Part shown: in pieces, positions 1-8,490 of the stretch
How the letters are laid out: the number at the start of each line of letters is the position of its first letter
How positions within the stretch are numbered: position 1 is the stretch's first letter
Assembly (NCBI GenBank): GCA_947652605.1
Contig: OX393580.1
Coordinates: 16,698,159-16,762,158 of the forward strand
DNA from: Elmis aenea
Lineage: Eukaryota > Arthropoda > Insecta > Coleoptera > Elmidae
Reading direction: 5' to 3'
Length of the DNA stretch: 64,000 nucleotides
Notes under the pieces: model-generated
Seen by the model: only the letters and a program-made list of their open reading frames with translations
Database searches by the model: none
Told to the model about the DNA's origin: nothing
Program-made: the position numbers and the translations under genes

Positions 1-150
1 TTCAACAAAGTTGTCATTTAAATGTTCATAAAAGAACACAAAAGTGAAAAACCATATACATGTGACGTTTGTAAAAACTGGTTAAAACAAAGTTGTCATT
101 TAAATGTTCATATAATATAAGAACACACACTGGTGAAAAACCATATATTA
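1..150 (+). pseudogene. C2H2 zinc-finger fragments (duplicated, broken)
   Basis: Two degenerate copies of the same zinc-finger segment lie head to tail. The stretch encoding QSCHLNVH occurs around 5-30 and again around 88-112. Each is followed by the typical inter-finger linker, SEKPY in the first copy and THTGEKPY in the second. A CxxC pair (CDVC) is seen near 61-72. Reading frames shift between the two copies and stops interrupt them, so this is not an intact gene. The window edge cuts the left side, so a larger zinc-finger gene or retrocopy may lie outside. The last linker runs directly and in frame into the eIF3h-like segment. Confidence 0.6.
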
Positions 151-431
151 AATTTAATCATTACCAACAACTAGTGAGTAGGCAGCAACAGGATAAGCAT
201 CATTGGATGCAAAAACGTACACAGGAAAATGCTGCCCGTGCTGCTAAAGAAGAACCTTTGCCCGAAGAGGATGTTAATAAACTGTTCCGTCCTCATCCTG
301 TACCAGCTCGATTAAATCCGATGATCATTGCAGGATAAATAAATACCTACATCCAGCATATATCCCAATTCTGTTCACAATCTTTAGCCAATTTATACAT
401 CACACAAGCTCTGCAAAGTGCTAAACAATTA
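151..431 (+). pseudogene. eIF3h: eIF3 subunit h C-terminal retrocopy fragment
   Basis: The translation matches the C-terminal end of translation initiation factor 3 subunit h, including the segments EEPLPEEDVNKLFRP and MIIAG, which are strongly conserved from insects to human. A TAA stop replaces the expected Gln after MIIAG. Beyond it the same frame continues with the expected [15 protein letters not shown] and [12 protein letters not shown] segments up to about 428. No intron is seen and only the last 90 or so codons are present. The 5' side is joined to zinc-finger sequence. The stop and the truncation argue for a dead retrocopy. The 3' flank contains AATAAA near 942 but no obvious poly(A) tail. 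Confidence 0.8.
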
Positions 432-480
432 AAATCCGGTATTTGAATCAATTTGGTAAATCGTGAAAAATAGTAGTAAT

Positions 481-849
481 CAGTGGTGAGCTGTAGGGGG
501 CTCGCGGGGGCTCGCGGGGGCTCGCGAGAGCCCTTTGTTAAATTATTCCTTAATTTGCGAGCCCCTTGTTCTTCTTGTTAACCATTTTCTCAAGAAAAAA
601 TGTATCTTAAAATCATTTTCATTACATACATTTGTAAAGCGACGAAGTCATGCCTATCAAGCAATGACGATTAAATTTAGAATAACCCGTCGCACAATTG
701 AATTTTTTGAATTATGTACAATCACTCGATTATTCACGTTTGAATTTAAAATGCCATTTTTTTTCCAACATATAATAATTACCATTATTTTTTTGTTTTT
801 ATTTAACTAAGAGCGAGCCCTTTGTTAAAAATTTCATAGCTCACCACTG
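481..849. mobile_element. hAT-type MITE, 369 bp
   Basis: The ends are perfect inverted repeats, CAGTGGTGAGCT and AGCTCACCACTG. An identical 8 bp target duplication, GTAGTAAT, lies at 473-480 and 850-857. An 8 bp duplication with CAGTG-type ends is the signature of hAT elements. Just inside the left end a GGGGGCTCGC unit is repeated three times (about 487-516). No transposase is encoded, so it is non-autonomous. Confidence 0.85.
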
Positions 850-857
850 GTAGTAAT

Positions 858-1232
858 GTTGTCTTGTTTTTATTCAGTGCCGTTATAAGGGAGATGCAGT
901 TATCTTTTAAAGTCTTTTGTATTATTTAAACATCTTTTTGAAATAAATACTTTACTACTGTTTGTTTTTTGTGTTAATATTCTCACATTAAAAAAGTAAA
1001 ATCACAAAGATACTGGTAAAAATAACATTGTTTTAACAGCTTTTTACCTTAAAGATATACAGGTACAGCATCGATTTTCTTACAACTGATGGTTCCGGAC
1101 ACACGGGTCGTATTTTCGTACACAATTTTTTCAAACGAAATAATAGTATTGTCTAAGACAATAATCAAATTATTATACTTAGACCTAATTGCACCACTGC
1201 GGCTCAACTACTTAATCGTACTTAAAGTCAAT
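858..1232. other. Non-coding spacer between two MITEs
   Basis: This stretch resumes the DNA interrupted by the first MITE and probably holds the 3' flank of the eIF3h retrocopy, with an AATAAA near 942. A TTA followed by GACCTAATTGCACCACTG at about 1179-1199 resembles a PIF/Harbinger end with its 3 bp target site, but no matching right end was found. Confidence 0.35.
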
Positions 1233-1986
1233 TAGGGTACCTTTATAAACAGGGTAGGGACAGGCGTAGGACAACTTTCTATTGGCTGAGGCGAGTTTCG
1301 CTTGCGACTAGACTGCGACCTCCAGATTTTAAATAATTTGTATGGATAGCATAGGCGAACGTACACATTTTATTTTTTTCTTGTGTGTTCAAAGTGTTTA
1401 AGTGTGTTCTAAGACTTTAAAAGACATTAGTGATAGTGGTGTAAACTATTACCATATGTACATTTTATAAGTAAAGTTAAATACAGTTATTTTTTTAATT
1501 TCTAAGAAAATGTGCATTGTATTATTGGTCTACATCGAACTTAATAGCAATGATTGGGATTAATAATGTAATTTTGTGATAAAATATGAAATTAAATTGA
1601 TGAACCTATACTTTTCAGTTGCTCATTGGACATTAAAAAATACGTTTATTATAACGTCTTGTGTTTTATTCCTTACATGCTACACCCCATGATACACGGC
1701 GTGTATCATGGGTTACATGCCTACCATGGAAATACGCGCTCCGTAAATGTTTTTTAAACATTAATAGCTAATAACAATAATTGTTAATCCTTCATTTTAC
1801 TCATTTTTTAATTGCTATACTTATCATTGCATCTGCACGCCAATTGAGTTTTTACCTACAAATTTCGTTTAAAAATTGAATTATTAAAAGAAATCCTATA
1901 TAATCCCATTGCCGCTATTAGAAATTTGGAGGGTTTGTTAAGCGTGGCCATACCCAGTTATATAATAGACTAATAGAGGTACCCTA
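1233..1986. mobile_element. Probable hAT MITE, 754 bp
   Basis: The ends are the 10 bp inverted repeat TAGGGTACCT / AGGTACCCTA. They are flanked by near-identical 8 bp duplications, AAGTCAAT (1225-1232) and AAGTCGAT (1987-1994), with one mismatch. The ends fit the hAT consensus YARNG. There is no transposase. A strong hairpin lies inside at 1686-1712. Confidence 0.7.
1686..1712. repeat. Perfect 13 bp hairpin inside the MITE
   Basis: CCCATGATACACG at 1686-1698 is followed by a single G and then by its exact reverse complement at 1700-1712. It would form a stable cruciform or RNA hairpin. Confidence 0.85.
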
Positions 1987-2284
1987 AAGTCGATAAGCGA
2001 AGCTTGCCGCATTGCACGGGTGTATCAACTGCAGTTTAAACCGGTCGAGTGAAGCAATTGAATTCTGCAGCTTAAAGTGAAACTTAACCTAAAAACTTGT
2101 ATGTTTACAATATTGCTCTGTGATTACACAGGTAGACACGCCACCCTTTTTTGACCTGCGAAATTCCGTTTTTAAAAACGAAATGTTTTTTGCATTATGT
2201 TTGTAACACGTAAATTGAAGATCTGATAATCATATAAGTATTAAATTAATATTAGCATTAAGTTTTAGCTCGTTACAAATAATC

Positions 2285-3358
2285 ATGGATGTGGATAATG
2301 ATGTCTTTGATGATGACTTGGAAATTTTGGAAATTGTTGAAATGGGTGTTCCAAGACAAACTCTAACTAGAAAAAGTTTTTTTGATACTTTGGATGATTT
2401 GTCATACTTCAAGCGATTTCGCATTACAAAGGAGACAACCATGGTTTTATTACTGCAAATCGAAAATGATTTAAAATTTCCATACGAAACAATAAACAAT
2501 AGCGTGTCACCTTTAAACCAACTAATTTTAACCCTGCAATTTTACTCCAGTGGAACACATCTGGTCTGTGTTGCTGAAATTGCTGGTGTGCACAGCTCTA
2601 CAGCATGTAGGATTATTAAAAGGGTATCTGAAGCAATAGCAAGATTATCCCAAAAATACATAACATTTCCTGCAACAGAAGATGGACGAGTGGCAGCAAC
2701 TTTAAATTTTTTTGAAATAGCAGCATTTCCACGAGTTATCGGTGCAATTGATGGAACACATGTAAAAATTCAATCTCCAGGAGGCGATGATGCTGAAGTC
2801 TTTAGAAACCGAAAACAATACTTTTCAGTCAATGTACAAGTGGTTGGTGATGCAAATTTGAAAATTTTTGATTTAGTTGCCCGCTGGCCCGGTTCAGCTC
2901 ATGATGCCACCATTTTTAATAATAGTGCTGTTAAAGTTAAGTTTGAATCGGGGATGTTTGGTAATTTAGTGCTGTTGGGCGATAGTGCATATCCAGTCAC
3001 ACCTTACTTGTTAACTCCACTTCTAAACCCTCAAACAAATGCTGAACAAAAGTACAACGAATCACATATTCGTACTCGACGTGTTGTTGAAAAACTGTTT
3101 AGAGTTTGGAAACGCCGTTTCCCAATACTGGCATATGGTTCACGACTAAAATTACAAACTACGCTCACTGTAATAGTAGCAACTGCCGTGCTCCACAACA
3201 TTTGCAGGGATATGGGTGAAGAAGAACCACCGGTAGACAATGCAGAAATTGAAAATGATATTTTTAGAGGACAAATTAACAATCCTCAATTGCAGGCAGG
3301 ATCAAAAGGAGTTGTTACGAGACAACATATTATTGAAAATTATTTTGGCAAGTTGTAG
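2285..3358 (+). CDS. PIF/Harbinger nuclease (HARBI1-like transposase)
   Basis: An intact single-exon protein of 357 residues, the usual length for the Harbinger nuclease family (DDE_Tnp_4). A helix-turn-helix-like segment lies around residues 91-116. The catalytic triad is visible: D156 in GAIDGTHVK, D233 in LLGDSAYP and E269 in RRVVEKLF, with 35 residues between the second D and the E. The family hallmark ARWPGSAHD is at 199-207. The ATG at 2285 is the natural start and is followed by an acidic N-terminus. These nucleases act with a Myb/MADF-like partner to cut and paste DNA; no full-length partner gene is present here. The terminal repeats could not both be found, so it may be an immobilised copy, a broken element or a domesticated gene. 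The ORF has no stops, so it is young or under selection. Confidence 0.88.
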   Translation: MDVDNDVFDDDLEILEIVEMGVPRQTLTRKSFFDTLDDLSYFKRFRITKETTMVLLLQIENDLKFPYETINNSVSPLNQLILTLQFYSSGTHLVCVAEIAGVHSSTACRIIKRVSEAIARLSQKYITFPATEDGRVAATLNFFEIAAFPRVIGAIDGTHVKIQSPGGDDAEVFRNRKQYFSVNVQVVGDANLKIFDLVARWPGSAHDATIFNNSAVKVKFESGMFGNLVLLGDSAYPVTPYLLTPLLNPQTNAEQKYNESHIRTRRVVEKLFRVWKRRFPILAYGSRLKLQTTLTVIVATAVLHNICRDMGEEEPPVDNAEIENDIFRGQINNPQLQAGSKGVVTRQHIIENYFGKL

Positions 3359-3424
3359 GAATTATTTATATTTATAAAATCGTTAAAATCAAACTATTAT
3401 TTTGATAATAATGTAAAACAAACA

Positions 3425-3657
3425 TAAATTTCTCATAAAATTATTTGCAAAATAAATTGTTATGAATTTTTTATAAAGCCATGTCCAAAAAATTAATACA
3501 CATTAGTAAAAGCATGTAAATAAATATAAAAGTAAGTACGTAAAAAATTAATGTAAATTTCTCATAAAACTATATGTACAAAATAAATATAATATTCTGA
3601 TTAAACTATGTAAAAAATAAAGATAAATGTTTCATAAAACCTTGTACAAAGTATATA
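3425..3657. repeat. Degenerate tandem repeat, about 3 units
   Basis: A unit containing AAATTTCTCATAAAA followed by a GCAAAATAAAT-like block recurs near 3425, 3550 and 3628 with point differences. It lies between the Harbinger stop codon and the mariner insertion, and could be the decayed subterminal region of the Harbinger element. Confidence 0.45.
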
Positions 3658-4137
3658 CAGGGTGACAATAATCTACATGTGTTGTATGGGTAACTTTGTT
3701 ATTACAAGAGTAACAAAGTCGGTTAAATTAGCAAAGTTGGGCAGAATTTCAAGACGAATTTAATGCCATTTTGACATTTGGTCTACACCTTCAACTTTTT
3801 TAAATATTTTGAAAAAACCAAAAACAGACGATTTTTTCAATGGTAAATAATTCCACAGCCACCTATGTTAAAACCAAAGTGTGAATTGATTCCTTTAGAT
3901 ATTTTTACGTAGAATTATAAAAAAATATTTAAAAAGTCATAGCTCACTCGATTTTCGAGATATAAGCCAAACTTGACTTTTTTTAAATGGCAACCATAGT
4001 TGGCTATGGGTTCATTAAATAGCTTATTTTCTTCTGATTTCAAAAATGTATGGGTTGTCATATCTATTTCCATTAGTTTTCTTACAATTTGCAAAAACCG
4101 AAATTATTACTAAATAGTATAAGGGTGCCTTGGAATT
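3658..4137. repeat. Left long terminal inverted repeat of the mariner element
   Basis: It pairs with 5467-5947 almost base for base. One visible difference is GTTAAAACC (left) against GTTAACACC (right, read as reverse complement). Confidence 0.85.
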
Positions 4138-4296
4138 GGACAAGAATGTCATGTTTTCTTGCTTTATATCTAATCATCAGAAACAATTGAAATTACTAGT
4201 AAAATAATTTAATTGAACAATAACAAATAAAATACTTCGTGGCTAATATTAATAAACTACTAACATAATAATTAATGACTAAAATTAAATTAAAAA

Positions 4297-5352
4297 TTAT
4301 AATAATGCTTCAAAGTGGCCACCATTTTCTTGAACACACAGTTGACACCGTTTTAATATTTCACTTTGCACTTTTAGTAAAGTATTATGTCTGATTTCTG
4401 CTACAGCTGCTCTTATGTTGGTTTTCAGGTGATCAACACTATGGGGCTTTTCTTTATAAACTTTATCTTTAATAGTTCCCCATAGAAAAAAATCAAGAGG
4501 CGTTAGGTCCGGAGACCTGGGAGGCCATGCAATGGGACCTCTGTTACCTATCCAGTTAGGAAATTTTTCTAATAAATAGTTTGATACTATTTGTGCATTG
4601 TGAGCTGGTGCTCCATCATGCTGAAAGTAATTCAAATTTTGAATCAAGTTCAATGGAAGATCGTCCAACATTTCTTCTAATTGATTTTGTAAAAATAACA
4701 AATAGCGCTCTGAATTTAAATTTTCCTCATAAAAATAAGGACCGAGTATTTTTGTACCAAGAATGGCACACCAAACATTGATACTAAAAACATGTTGATC
4801 ACGTCTTTCAACCGTTAAGTGTGGATTTTCCCTCGCCCAGTAAATATGATTTTTTCTATTAAATAATCCATTGTTTGTAAATTTTGCCTCGTCAGTAAAT
4901 AAAATTGATTGAGAAAAGAGTTCGTGTCTTCGACTTTCTTCTACGAACCATGTAGCATAGTTTAATCTTCTATCCAAATCTGTTGGGTACAACGTATTTC
5001 CAATATGATGATGATAAGGATTAAAATTATTTTGTTTTAAAATTATTCTTGCTTGTTCTCTGGATACGTTACACTCAAGTCCGATTTCTCGTACAGATGC
5101 AGTTGGTTTAAAAGTATTGTATGCCAAAACAAGTACCTCTGTATCTTCATTAAAATTTATTTTGGCATCTTTTGGTTTAGAAAATGATCCATACTGTTTT
5201 AAATTAGCTTCGAGTTTTGCAAACAATCTTTTATCTGGCTGCCTTCTTTCCATGTATGTTAGTAGATATAATTCCGATGCTGCGTTTACATCACGATTAC
5301 AACTGTAGTAGCAAAATAACATATCATTTTTTTCTTCCCTCGAATAAGCCAT
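4297..5352 (-). CDS. Tc1/mariner (IS630) superfamily transposase, DDx40D
   Basis: A 351-residue DDE/D transposase that would bind the element's ends and excise it at TA sites. The N-terminal part (about 1-115) carries DNA-binding HTH-like regions, the second around residues 83-106 (VREIGLECNVSREQARIIL). Catalytic residues are D154 in LFTDEAKF, D246 in FQHDGAPAH and D287 in SPDLTPLDFFLWG. Exactly 40 residues separate the second and third Asp. Classical mariner has 34, so this belongs to one of the longer-spaced groups near DD39D/DD41D; which one cannot be settled by eye. It ends with the conserved VQENGGHFEALL tail. The ATG at 5352 gives MAYSREEKNDML, a start that recurs in relics elsewhere in the window. 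The frame is intact with all three acidic residues, so it is potentially functional. Confidence 0.92.
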   Translation of the reverse strand: MAYSREEKNDMLFCYYSCNRDVNAASELYLLTYMERRQPDKRLFAKLEANLKQYGSFSKPKDAKINFNEDTEVLVLAYNTFKPTASVREIGLECNVSREQARIILKQNNFNPYHHHIGNTLYPTDLDRRLNYATWFVEESRRHELFSQSILFTDEAKFTNNGLFNRKNHIYWARENPHLTVERRDQHVFSINVWCAILGTKILGPYFYEENLNSERYLLFLQNQLEEMLDDLPLNLIQNLNYFQHDGAPAHNAQIVSNYLLEKFPNWIGNRGPIAWPPRSPDLTPLDFFLWGTIKDKVYKEKPHSVDHLKTNIRAAVAEIRHNTLLKVQSEILKRCQLCVQENGGHFEALL

Positions 5353-5466
5353 ATTTTTTATTTTTTTAAACTTTTATCACAATTACTTAACACATTCACA
5401 TCAGTAATTATCAGCAAAACAGAACTTAGTTTGACAACTAATTTAAAAAAAACAAAAAATGCTCTC

Positions 5467-5947
5467 CAGTTCCAAGGCACTCACATACTATTTAGTAATA
5501 ATTTCGGTTTTTGCAAATTGTAAGAAAACTAATGGAAATAGATATGACAACCCATACATTTTTGAAATCAGAAGAAAATAAGCTATTTAATGAACCCATA
5601 GCCAACTATGGTTGCCATTTAAAAAAAGTCAAGTTTGGCTTATATCTCGAAAATCGAGTGAGCTATGACTTTTTAAATATTTTTTTATAATTCTACGTAA
5701 AAATATCTAAAGGAATCAATTCACACTTTGGTGTTAACATAGGTGGCTGTGGAATTATTTACCATTGAAAAAATCGTCTGTTTTTGGTTTTTTCAAAATA
5801 TTTAAAAAAGTTGAAGGTGTAGACCAAATGTCAAAATGGCATTAAATTCGTCTTGAAATTCTGCCCAACTTTGCTAATTTAACCGACTTTGTTACTCTTG
5901 TAATAACAAAGTTACCCATACAACACATGTAGATTATTGTCACCCTG
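5467..5947. repeat. Right long terminal inverted repeat of the mariner element
   Basis: This is the reverse complement of the left arm. The inner boundary is where the shared TCCAAGGCAC block ends, just upstream of the transposase start. The transposase promoter therefore lies inside or beside this repeat. Confidence 0.85.
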
Positions 5948-6136
5948 TATAATATCCTATAACCGTGTAATAAAAATAAACATTTAAACTTTAAACATGA
6001 CAATATTATTTTCTATATAGATTTTAAACACAAAAATAATCGCATTTCTCAGGTCAACACAAAACTTTACTTTAACAAAAATCACATCAACTAGGCACTT
6101 TAAATTTTAAACGGTAATCATGGCAGCGTGTTTTGT

Positions 6137-6757
6137 ATAAAAGTTGTTTGGTACTTAGTTTTCCACTATAAGACAAAATTTAAATATTTTTTTTTTCAAA
6201 TAAAAGCGCAATGAAAAACAATTACATTTTTTTAAATGACAAGGTACCCCTATATTATACTCATTTGATAGAAAATTGTTTTCTCTTTTCAATGATGCAA
6301 AACTTAAGTACCTACCCTTACTTAAAAGCAAATTTTTGAGAAAAACGCAAAAATTATTTTAATTGATTAGTATTTATTTCTAACAAAAACATAAGAACTA
6401 AAATTTTTTGACGAAATCTACAATAAGTGTTCAAACTGTAAACCATTTACAGCTTGGCAATGATAAATTCTGTTTTTAAACCCGTTTATAAAATTCCCAA
6501 CCATTTCAGGTGTAATTTCTCTAATACGATCTTTTAAATTTTCGATATTCTCCGGCCTTTTAGCATAAACTTAATTTTTAAGGTGACCTCATCATTGAAA
6601 AGAGAAAAAAATTCTCTATCAAATGAGTATAATGTAGGGGTACCTTGTCATTTTAAAAAAATCAATTGTTTATCATTGCGTTTGTAATTCGAAAAAAAAA
6701 ATTTAATTTTGTCTTATGATGGAAAACTAAGAACCAAACAACTTTTATTCAAAAAAT
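6137..6757. mobile_element. Foldback element with mariner transposase remnant
   Basis: The left arm (about 6137-6300, containing AAAAGTTGTTTGG and GGTACCCCTATATTATACTC) is mirrored on the right (about 6600-6757). No clean CAGGG-type end or TA duplication could be fixed, and the right arm stops about 30 bp before the next element. The centre keeps a transposase C-terminus on the minus strand. Confidence 0.6.
6418..6567 (-). pseudogene. Mariner-type transposase C-terminal relic
   Basis: About 50 codons on the minus strand read KRPENIENLKDRIREI, then ITPEMV, and end NGLQFEHLL followed by a stop. This matches the C-terminal tail of the 4297-5352 transposase family (ENGGHFEALL). The catalytic domain is missing. 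Confidence 0.7.
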
Positions 6758-6789
6758 TTTTCCCCAAAGTAGATATTTACTGAGATATA

Positions 6790-8163
6790 CAGGGTGGTGC
6801 TTTTTTCGATGCTCACCATTGCTATCTTGGAAACGGTAAGAGATACAAGGTCGGTTAACCATTGACGCTATTTCATTTAAACTTAGTAACTGTATGTTTT
6901 TGACCGTCCTGGGTTTGATGACGTCAACAGAAATTTTCTAAGCCTTCTAGATTTCAAGTTACGATAGTCAACTTTTTTATTTCTTATGGCCGCCATATTG
7001 GATTTTTACACCATCAGACAGACAAAAAAATTAGCTTTTCAGATTGGTAACCAACATACCATTTTTCTTTCGAAAAACTTGTTGAAATTTGAAAATTTGT
7101 ATAAATAATCTATAAAATCGAGAATGTTCTGAAAAACAATTGAAATTATAATATAAATAAAAGTGACACAACATTTTATAGGTCTAATAAAATAACGAAA
7201 TGACAATAAATTTAAAACGCCAGATAAATAATTATTTAAATTGTTTAAAGTGCGCGCTGTTATGTATGATGTAGTTGTAGTGGTTAGTCCTCAAATTCAT
7301 TTCGTCCACTGCCTTTTAGGATAGTTTGTCTCGAAATAAAGTCGAAAGCATTTTTGATTTTACGGCGAAGAAGTTCAATATTTTCCGTTAGGGTTGCATA
7401 AACAACATCAATGTAAAAGTAATCCGTAGGCGTTAAACATGGCGATCGCGGAGGCCAATGAACAGGACCAAACGTACCAAGTCATTAATTTTGAAAGGGT
7501 ACTTACATCTAAATTAATATCCTTTTACAATGCGGGCGTTGTGAGGACCGCTCCTTCTTGCTGAAACTACTGATGATTTTGAATTGTTAATAATGGCAAT
7601 TCGCCTAACATATCTTCTAAATATGTTTCCAACAATCTTAATTTCGTTATCATTAGACCAATAAAATGTTCTGTAGCCTTTACTTATATCATAGTTTCAA
7701 TTGTTTTTCAGAGCATTCTCGATTTTATAGATTATTTATACAAATTTTCAAATTTCAACAAGGTTTTTGGTTACCAATCTGAAAAGCTAATTTTTTTGTC
7801 TGTCTCATGGTGTAAAAATCCAATATGGCGGCCATAAGAAATAAAAAAGTTGACTATCGCAACTTGAAATCTAGAAGGCTTAGAAAATTTCTGTTGACGT
7901 CATCAAACCCAGGACGGTCAAAAACATACAGTTACTAAGTTTAAATGAAATAGCGTCAATGGTAGGGAAGATAATAATATTTTTCTAAAATCACATTTTT
8001 CAGTTTTTTTGTAATAAATCAAAAACGAATCAAAATATTCAGGATTTCTTTTCAGATTCTTAATCGCCATAAAAATGTGCAACTTTTCTCTAATTTAACC
8101 GACCTTGTATCTCTTACCGTTTCCAAGATAGCAATGGTGAGCATCGAAAAAAGCACCACCCTG
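6790..8163. mobile_element. Long-TIR mariner-type element, decayed
   Basis: The ends are CAGGGTGGTGCTTTTTTCGA and its reverse complement, with TA at 6788-6789 and 8164-8165. Arms run from 6790 to about 7150 and from about 7696 to 8163. The right arm has an extra block around 7970-8090 that the left arm lacks. Between the arms is a broken transposase. Immediately to the right (about 8172-8202) lies CATTACTTTTGGACACACTG, an isolated scrap of another mariner-like end. Confidence 0.85.
7285..7650 (-). pseudogene. Broken mariner-type transposase (C-terminal half)
   Basis: On the minus strand, frame-shifted pieces match the family in order: YLEDMLGELPLLTIQN, then FQQEGAVLTTPAL, then GPVHWPPRSPCLTPTDYF and a tail segment. 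The catalytic motif QHDGAPAH has become QQEGAVLT, so the second Asp reads as Glu, and SPDLTP has become SPCLTP. Stops follow both pieces. It is inactive. Confidence 0.75.
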
Positions 8164-8490
8164 TATAGCATATTCCATTACTTTTGGACACACTGTATAT
8201 CAAGTTTAGAATTAGGCAGAAAACTAACCTAAAAAAGTTTTTTATTAACACTGCAGTCTATTAACATTCCTTAAATTATCTGGATATTAATTATTTACCC
8301 CCAGTTCATTAAATTATCGTTTAAAAATAATGAGTCAAGTTCTTATGAACAGAAAACTTTAATGAATGTTATGTACAGTACAAACTTATTCTACAAAACT
8401 TCCAATCAACTCAAAATCAATATACACTTGGCGGTTCTAACATTTAAATAATTATATATATACTATTAATATTAATTAACGAATTAATAA

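Larger units (their letters stand above)
3658..5947 (-). mobile_element. Complete mariner-type element with ~480 bp inverted repeats
   Basis: The ends are CAGGGTGACAATAATCTACA and its reverse complement, flanked by TA on both sides (3656-3657 and 5948-5949), the Tc1/mariner target duplication. The inverted repeats run from 3658 to about 4137 and from about 5467 to 5947 with few mismatches, far longer than the 20-30 bp of classical mariners. Between them is an uninterrupted transposase gene on the minus strand. Intact ORF, matched ends and an intact TA site suggest recent activity. It is the plausible parent type for many foldback relatives in this window. Confidence 0.9.

Noticed and set aside
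535..810. 91-codon open frame (+)
   Set aside because: It lies wholly inside the 369 bp hAT MITE and has no protein features; a chance frame in AT-rich DNA.
1179..3358. Harbinger element bounded on the left by GACCTAATTGCACCACTG at 1182
   Set aside because: TTA precedes it, but no inverted partner was found to the right of the ORF, so the element boundary is not asserted.
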